NCBI GenBank assembly: GCA_014799685.1
Contig: JAAVHN010000020.1
Coordinates: 3,752-50,472 of the forward strand
Source: Subdoligranulum sp.
Lineage (GTDB): Bacteria > Bacillota > Clostridia > Oscillospirales > Ruminococcaceae
Reading direction: 5' to 3'
Length of the DNA stretch: 46,721 nt
Part shown: positions 42,506-46,721 of the stretch, in pieces
How positions within the stretch are numbered: position 1 is the stretch's first letter
How the letters are laid out: every line of letters starts with the position of its first letter
Program-made: the position numbers and the translations under genes
The notes under the pieces: generated by a model
Database searches by the model: none
What the model was told of the DNA's origin: nothing
The model's input: only the letters and a program-made list of their open reading frames with translations

Positions 42506-43849
42506 TTACCAGAAATCCGGCGGCGTACCGTCGCCTGTGCTGTTTTCCACATCGCCCATCGTGCTCATCTCGGCATCTGCCACACCGCCGGATGTCTTCC
42601 AATACGGGGTGCCAAGATCCGCCGCCGTGATGGACTGATCGGCCGGGCGGAAATATTCGTTCAGCAGCGCCGCCGTTTCTTCCTTCGCCAATACCACCGG
42701 CAGCGCGCCTGCCTGCAGGCCGCCGTCATAATAGCGTTCTTCCGTTCCGTATACGGGAATGCGCCCGATGCTGATGCCGGCATTGTTCATCCGGCTCACC
42801 TCAATGGCGATGCTCATGAGGTCCAGCGTAGAGATATCCGTGCGGATATATGTTTGCGCCACGGGCAGCAGCTTTACGATATCGCTGACCGACGCCGTTT
42901 TCAGCCGGCGGAACAGGCCCGCGTAAAATTGCCGCTGCATCACAAGCCGGTCGAGATCCCCGCGCATGAGTCCCTGCCGGTAACGCAGGAAGAATTCGCA
43001 TTCCTTGCCCATCAGCTTGCGCCAGCCCTGCAGCAGCTCGCCCTCCAGCACACCCGTCTCCGGGTTATAGTACCGCATATCCTGCGGCACATACACCGCC
43101 ACGCCGTCAAATGCATCCACCATCTCGCGCAGCGCCTCGAGGTCGATTGTAATGTAATCGTCGACCGGCAGCCCGAAATTCTGTTCGATATAGGTCTTCA
43201 CCGCGCCGAGGCCGTTGCCCGCGTCCACATTGGCGGCGAGGATCCCGTTGATCTTTCCGGCGGCACCGCCCGCCTGTCCCACAAAAATATCGCGCGGGAA
43301 CTGCAGCATCATCAGCGTATGCGCGTTGCCGTCCAGCCGCACATAGAGGATCATATCCGTGTTCGGATGCTCTTTATCGCGCACAACAGCGTCGTCGTCG
43401 TCGTAATCGAGCCCCAGCACAAGGATATTGCGCACGCCTTTGAAATCCGGCGGCACAATGCTCTGCTGCACCTCACCGCTGTCGGCGACCGGCGGCTGAA
43501 CATCGTCGAAGCTGCCAAGTGTGCTCTCCTGGATGAGGCTGTCCACATAGAGATACACCACGCCCCCAACCAGTGTGATCACAAGCAGCACGCAGGCCGC
43601 CGCCGTCGCGGCGATGCGCCAGGTGTTTTTGCGGCGCTTGCCCGCTGCAGCCGCTGCCCCGGCGCTGCGCCGCCCTGTTCCGGATGCGTGCGCCGCCCCT
43701 GCAGCTGTATGTGCGGCAGAGGCACGCGGGTGTGTGCCGGCCGCGGATGCGCGCTGCGGCCCGGAAGCAGGCGCACGGTGTGTCGTCTCGCGGTTTCTCG
43801 GCCTTGCGCGGCTGATATCGATTTCCCGGTTTCCCCGAGGTGTGTCCAT
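42506..43849 (-). CDS. LCP family cell-wall glycopolymer transferase (second paralogue)
   Basis: 447 residues with the same plan as the neighbouring LCP gene: a cytoplasmic Arg/Ala/His-rich tail of about 85 residues, one membrane helix (IAATAAACVLLVITLVGGVVYLYV) and an LCP domain (NILVLGLDYDDDD, DMILYVRLD, MLQFPRDIFVGQ, INGILAANVD, YITIDLEALREMVDAF, FFLRYRQG). The tail begins much like that of the first paralogue (ISRARPRNRE and similar), pointing to local duplication. AGGAGG precedes the ATG. It lies 92 bases after yqeK. Confidence 0.92.
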   Translation of the reverse strand: MDTPRGNREIDISRARPRNRETTHRAPASGPQRASAAGTHPRASAAHTAAGAAHASGTGRRSAGAAAAAGKRRKNTWRIAATAAACVLLVITLVGGVVYLYVDSLIQESTLGSFDDVQPPVADSGEVQQSIVPPDFKGVRNILVLGLDYDDDDAVVRDKEHPNTDMILYVRLDGNAHTLMMLQFPRDIFVGQAGGAAGKINGILAANVDAGNGLGAVKTYIEQNFGLPVDDYITIDLEALREMVDAFDGVAVYVPQDMRYYNPETGVLEGELLQGWRKLMGKECEFFLRYRQGLMRGDLDRLVMQRQFYAGLFRRLKTASVSDIVKLLPVAQTYIRTDISTLDLMSIAIEVSRMNNAGISIGRIPVYGTEERYYDGGLQAGALPVVLAKEETAALLNEYFRPADQSITAADLGTPYWKTSGGVADAEMSTMGDVENSTGDGTPPDFW

Positions 43850-43941
43850 TGTTCCAGCCTCCTGCTGTGTCCGGCGCAGCCTTTATGAAATGCGCCAAAG
43901 CGGCAAAATCTTATCGACTTGCCGTTTTGCCTGCACCTCTT

Positions 43942-44520
43942 TCAGCCGCCTGCGTAATACTGCGCACGCTGCTCGGCATACGCCTGCAGCGTTGCCTCAT
44001 CCACAGGCTTGCCCGCAGCCTTCAGCCACCCGATCGAAAGGCCCAGCCCCTCGATGCAGGTGCGGTCCAGATCCTCCATCGCGTGCCTGCGCAGCTGCGG
44101 TGCCTCGGGGTATGTGCGCTCCTCGCTGGCCATATCGGCAAGATAAATGATCTTGTCCAGCTGCGTCATGCCCGCCTTGCCCGTGGTGTGGCAGCGGATG
44201 GCGGATAAAATCTCCGGATCATCCACACCGTATTCCGTCTGGGCAAGGATGGCAGCTGCTACGCCGTGCCACACCGGAAAGGGGCGCTGCGTCACGTTTT
44301 CCGCTATTATAGCATTTTCTGTGAATATCTGCAACAGTTTATCGCGCGCAAGTTCTTTCGCGATATCGTGCAGCAGCGCGGCCAGCGCGGCCTTTTCTTC
44401 ATCCGCGCCGTGCGCCCGCGCCAGCTTTACCGCCAGCTTGCGCACATTGCAGGTGTGCTCGTAGCGCTTGTGGGAAAGATTTTTCTTTGCAAGGCGTTTT
44501 GCCTCTTCCACGGTAATCAT
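43942..44520 (-). CDS. yqeK: HD-domain hydrolase YqeK (diadenosine tetraphosphatase)
   Basis: 192 residues. HD-superfamily metal-binding residues: His22 (YEHTCNV), His51-Asp52 (ALLHDIAKE), plus later His (VWHGVAAAIL) and Asp (KIIYLADMAS). YqeK enzymes cleave Ap4A symmetrically to two ADP. It sits just after nadD, as usual in Firmicutes, and ahead of the LCP genes. The upstream gap of 141 bases to nadD holds nothing recognised. Confidence 0.94.
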   Translation of the reverse strand: MITVEEAKRLAKKNLSHKRYEHTCNVRKLAVKLARAHGADEEKAALAALLHDIAKELARDKLLQIFTENAIIAENVTQRPFPVWHGVAAAILAQTEYGVDDPEILSAIRCHTTGKAGMTQLDKIIYLADMASEERTYPEAPQLRRHAMEDLDRTCIEGLGLSIGWLKAAGKPVDEATLQAYAEQRAQYYAGG

Positions 44521-44661
44521 TGTCCCCGACTTCCCTTCTGTGTGCCTTGGCCCGCCGTTTCAGAAATACAAGATTCTGGAAACCTCTGAATAACCCCCCG
44601 GACACATCTCAGCGGTAAATTGTCCCTTTCCGGATGCTTGCCCATCCCCTTTGCTGCCTGA

Positions 44662-45264
44662 TCACCCGTACAGGCCGTGCTCCGCAATATAAGCCGCAAC
44701 GCTTTCCGGCACCAGCGCGTCCACCGGCTCGCCGCGCGCAATCTTCCCGCGCACCTCGGTGGAGGAGAGCGGAAGCACCGGCGCATCTGTAAAGATCACC
44801 CTGCCGCCCTCGGCGCGAAGCGTATCTGCAAACGCATGCATGGGGGCGGCGTCCTCACCCGCGCGCACATGCGCCACGATCACAAGACGGCGCAGCAGCT
44901 CCTCGTAGGCCACCCAGTTGTGAAACCACAGCAGCATATCGCTGCCCATGGGGAAATACAGCTGTGCATCGGGATACCGCTCATTCATCGTGCGCACGGT
45001 ATCGATGGTATAGCTTTTGCCTTCGCGGCGGATCTCGGTGTCGTCCACGATCAGCTCATTGAACAGCGCACGGAAGCATTCGCACATTGCGACCCTGTGC
45101 TGCGCCGCTGTCTCGCCCGCACGCTTATGCGGCGGCGTTCCGGCGGGCTCGACGATCACAAGGTCCGGCTGCACCGCCGCGATCGCGCCGGCAAGCAGCG
45201 TCATATGCCCGTTGTGCGGCGGATCGAACGTGCCGCCGAATAAAATGATCTTTTTTTGTTCCAC
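44662..45264 (-). CDS. nadD: Nicotinate-nucleotide adenylyltransferase
   Basis: 200 residues. Adds AMP to nicotinate mononucleotide to form deamido-NAD. The nucleotidyltransferase motif is GGTFDPPHNGHM, and the C-terminal ISSTEVR element appears as LSSTEVRGKI. The start is a GTG at 45264 with AGGAGG 7 bases upstream; the long frame upstream has no support. It precedes yqeK and follows the kinase-like gene by 112 bases. Confidence 0.95.
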   Translation of the reverse strand: MEQKKIILFGGTFDPPHNGHMTLLAGAIAAVQPDLVIVEPAGTPPHKRAGETAAQHRVAMCECFRALFNELIVDDTEIRREGKSYTIDTVRTMNERYPDAQLYFPMGSDMLLWFHNWVAYEELLRRLVIVAHVRAGEDAAPMHAFADTLRAEGGRVIFTDAPVLPLSSTEVRGKIARGEPVDALVPESVAAYIAEHGLYG

Positions 45265-45376
45265 GGCTTTCCTCCTGTTTGCAGGAATGACTGTCTGCGG
45301 CCGGTGCTTTTTGCTCCAGGCAAGCCGCTCCCTTTTGCAGCGCCTTTCTTCGGCGCCGGGCGGAGCAGAGCGGGCC

Positions 45377-46276
45377 TCACCGGCAGAGATCACCATGCCA
45401 TGCATTCCAAAACTGCGCAATGCTTTGGTAGCGTCCGGCCTTATCCGCACACACCGCCCGCTCCGCGGCCCGGTAGCTTTGTGCATTCAGCTGCCAGCGG
45501 GACAGCGCGCATGGGAGAAATCTGTTTTGCGCATACCGCTGCGCGATCTCTTCCTCGGAAAAACCGCCGAAAAAATCGAAAATCAGCGCGCCCAGTGTAA
45601 ACAGTGTGGTGCGCTCGTCAATGACCCCGCCCAACTCATATTCCTCCGGTGCCTTCAAACGCTTTGTCCCGTACCAGTCCGCGCCCATATTGTTCATGGT
45701 GGGAGATTTTCGGAAAAGATCGATATCGCAGATCGTCAGTTTGTCCGTTTCAAAATCATATAAAATACTGCCGTCGTAAAAATCGACTGCGGCATAGCCC
45801 TTTTCGGCCACATTTTGTAAAAACGAAAACAGCACATCCACCGCCGCAAGCCTTTTGGCAGCCGGCAGTGCGAGGAACCGCTCCCGCGGGCTGGGCACAC
45901 CGTTTGCATACCGCTCAAAATTCCAGTGATCGAACAGGCATTCACCCTCTGCCCACGCAAAGATCGCCGCGTAGAAAGGGCCCTGTTCGTATTCCTCGAT
46001 GATCCTTACAAGGGCGGGATGCCTGAGCGTGCGGTAAAGAGAGACCGCATTTTTCAAGATCCGAACGGATTCTTCGGGCGAGACCTCTGCCTCTACCGTT
46101 CCCACACCGGCGATCTTGCAAAAAACTTTTTCGCCCGCACGCTCCATCCCGATGCAAATGCAGCCGGAACCCGTCTGGTCGACACACCAGAACGCCCGGC
46201 CGTACCGATTCAGCCAACGGAAGTCCTGCCGCTTTTGCAGCCGGAAACGAATGTCATCCAGTTCGATGATCTCCAT
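45377..46276 (-). CDS. Divergent protein-kinase-like protein
   Basis: 299 residues with several Ser/Thr-kinase landmarks. Lys54 (KVFCKIAG) fits the ATP lysine. Asp165 in VDFYDGSIL is in the catalytic-loop position, although the usual Asn five residues later is Ser170. Asp184 in ICDIDLF replaces DFG. The segment GTKRLKAPEEY (203-213) matches the activation segment and APE motif. The glycine-rich loop is hard to see. There is no membrane segment, so it is cytosolic. The substrate is unknown and reduced activity is possible. AGGAG lies before the ATG at 46276. It stands between yhbY and nadD, which are usually adjacent in related genomes. Confidence 0.75.
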   Translation of the reverse strand: MEIIELDDIRFRLQKRQDFRWLNRYGRAFWCVDQTGSGCICIGMERAGEKVFCKIAGVGTVEAEVSPEESVRILKNAVSLYRTLRHPALVRIIEEYEQGPFYAAIFAWAEGECLFDHWNFERYANGVPSPRERFLALPAAKRLAAVDVLFSFLQNVAEKGYAAVDFYDGSILYDFETDKLTICDIDLFRKSPTMNNMGADWYGTKRLKAPEEYELGGVIDERTTLFTLGALIFDFFGGFSEEEIAQRYAQNRFLPCALSRWQLNAQSYRAAERAVCADKAGRYQSIAQFWNAWHGDLCR

Positions 46277-46391
46277 GCATTCTCCTGTTACAGTAAAAAT
46301 GGTTAGAAGCCCAGACAGGCGGCCCGCGATTTGCCCCGTCTTTGTCCGTTTCTGCAAATGCCTTTATAGGCTCTGCGGACATGGACAATAC

Positions 46392-46688
46392 TCATTTCAG
46401 CAGTGCGGCGTACTTGCTCTCTTTTTTCTTCTGCTTGTACAGCACAAATTTCGAGCCGATGGCCTGCACGCACTCGCTGCCCGTTTTTTCGGCAAGGAGC
46501 TCTCCCGCCTCGCGCGCGGTGTAGGGGCTGTTTTCCAGCACCTTCATTTTGATGAGCTCGCGCGCGGCAAGGCAATCCGCCGTGCTTTGGACGAGCGCGT
46601 CGTCGATCTCGCCCTTGCCCACCTGAAATACAACGGCAAGGCTGTTCGCCTGCGCGCGCAGGATGGCGCGCTGTTTGCTTGTCAACAT
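46392..46688 (-). CDS. yhbY: YhbY family RNA-binding protein (CRM domain)
   Basis: 98 residues, the full length of the family. CRM-domain protein associated with pre-50S particles; conserved features are LTSKQRAILRAQA, VFQVGKGEIDDALV, ARELIKMKVLEN and the C-terminal IGSKFVLYKQKKK. The ATG has a GAGGA site near the edge of the window. It probably follows obgE outside the window, starting the conserved block toward leuS. Confidence 0.94.
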   Translation of the reverse strand: MLTSKQRAILRAQANSLAVVFQVGKGEIDDALVQSTADCLAARELIKMKVLENSPYTAREAGELLAEKTGSECVQAIGSKFVLYKQKKKESKYAALLK

Positions 46689-46721
46689 AGTATAGTCCTC
46701 TTTTGTATCAGATTTGTAACG

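Noticed and set aside
42116-43888. 590-codon plus-strand open frame opposite the LCP genes
   Set aside because: Antisense shadow; the LCP motifs on the minus strand are unambiguous.

Overview
The window looks like chromosome from a GC-rich member of the Clostridia, probably an Oscillospiraceae/Ruminococcaceae-type gut bacterium. This is inferred from several features: strong Shine-Dalgarno sites (GGAGG), frequent TTG/GTG starts, a T-box leader, the gene order yhbY-nadD-yqeK-LCP-rsfS-leuS, the order yqeG-M24 peptidase-efp-CD1247-like, and glycan-degrading enzymes. No rRNA, tRNA, CRISPR array or insertion sequence was recognised.

Layout: (1) 0.3-4.25 kb, minus strand: ilvB-ilvN-ilvC for branched-chain amino acids, behind a near-perfect sigma-A promoter and a T-box leader whose specifier reads AUC (Ile). 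(2) 4.5-15 kb, plus strand: an AT-rich NapH-like 4Fe-4S membrane protein, an XRE/zinc-ribbon regulator, a GH2 glycosidase with a 7-codon leader ORF, a CocE/NonD hydrolase carrying a repetitive insert, an AT-rich GNAT acetyltransferase, an HD phosphohydrolase, a VOC protein, and a RecB-like nuclease fused to an XPD/DinG-type helicase. (3) 15-24 kb: a minus-strand histidine kinase, ABC permease and ABC ATPase, and an OmpR-type regulator at 23.3 kb. Between the ATPase and the regulator lies a plus-strand block holding a LytTR regulator, a GHKL kinase and two ABC exporters. The block appears to have split one resistance/immunity-type module; an 11-bp-period direct repeat in front of the ABC ATPase is a plausible operator for the displaced regulator. 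(4) 24.2-29.3 kb: RtcB RNA ligase, an APH(3')-like kinase, an AT-rich NUDIX gene flanked by direct repeats, a lipoprotein and a PfkB sugar kinase. (5) 29.4-33 kb: GH88 and a lipid-anchored GH5-CBM2 cellulase, then a LURP-one-like protein. (6) 33.2-46.7 kb: mainly housekeeping translation, tRNA, NAD and cell-wall genes (trmB, CD1247-like, efp, M24 peptidase, yqeG, rpsU, leuS, rsfS, two LCP proteins, yqeK, nadD, yhbY), with an unusual protein-kinase-like gene between yhbY and nadD.

Three separate short tandem-repeat arrays occur: 25-bp units near 25.5 kb, 35-bp units near 37.3 kb, and an in-frame array inside the CocE gene. All assignments come from reading motifs by eye; no database search was run.
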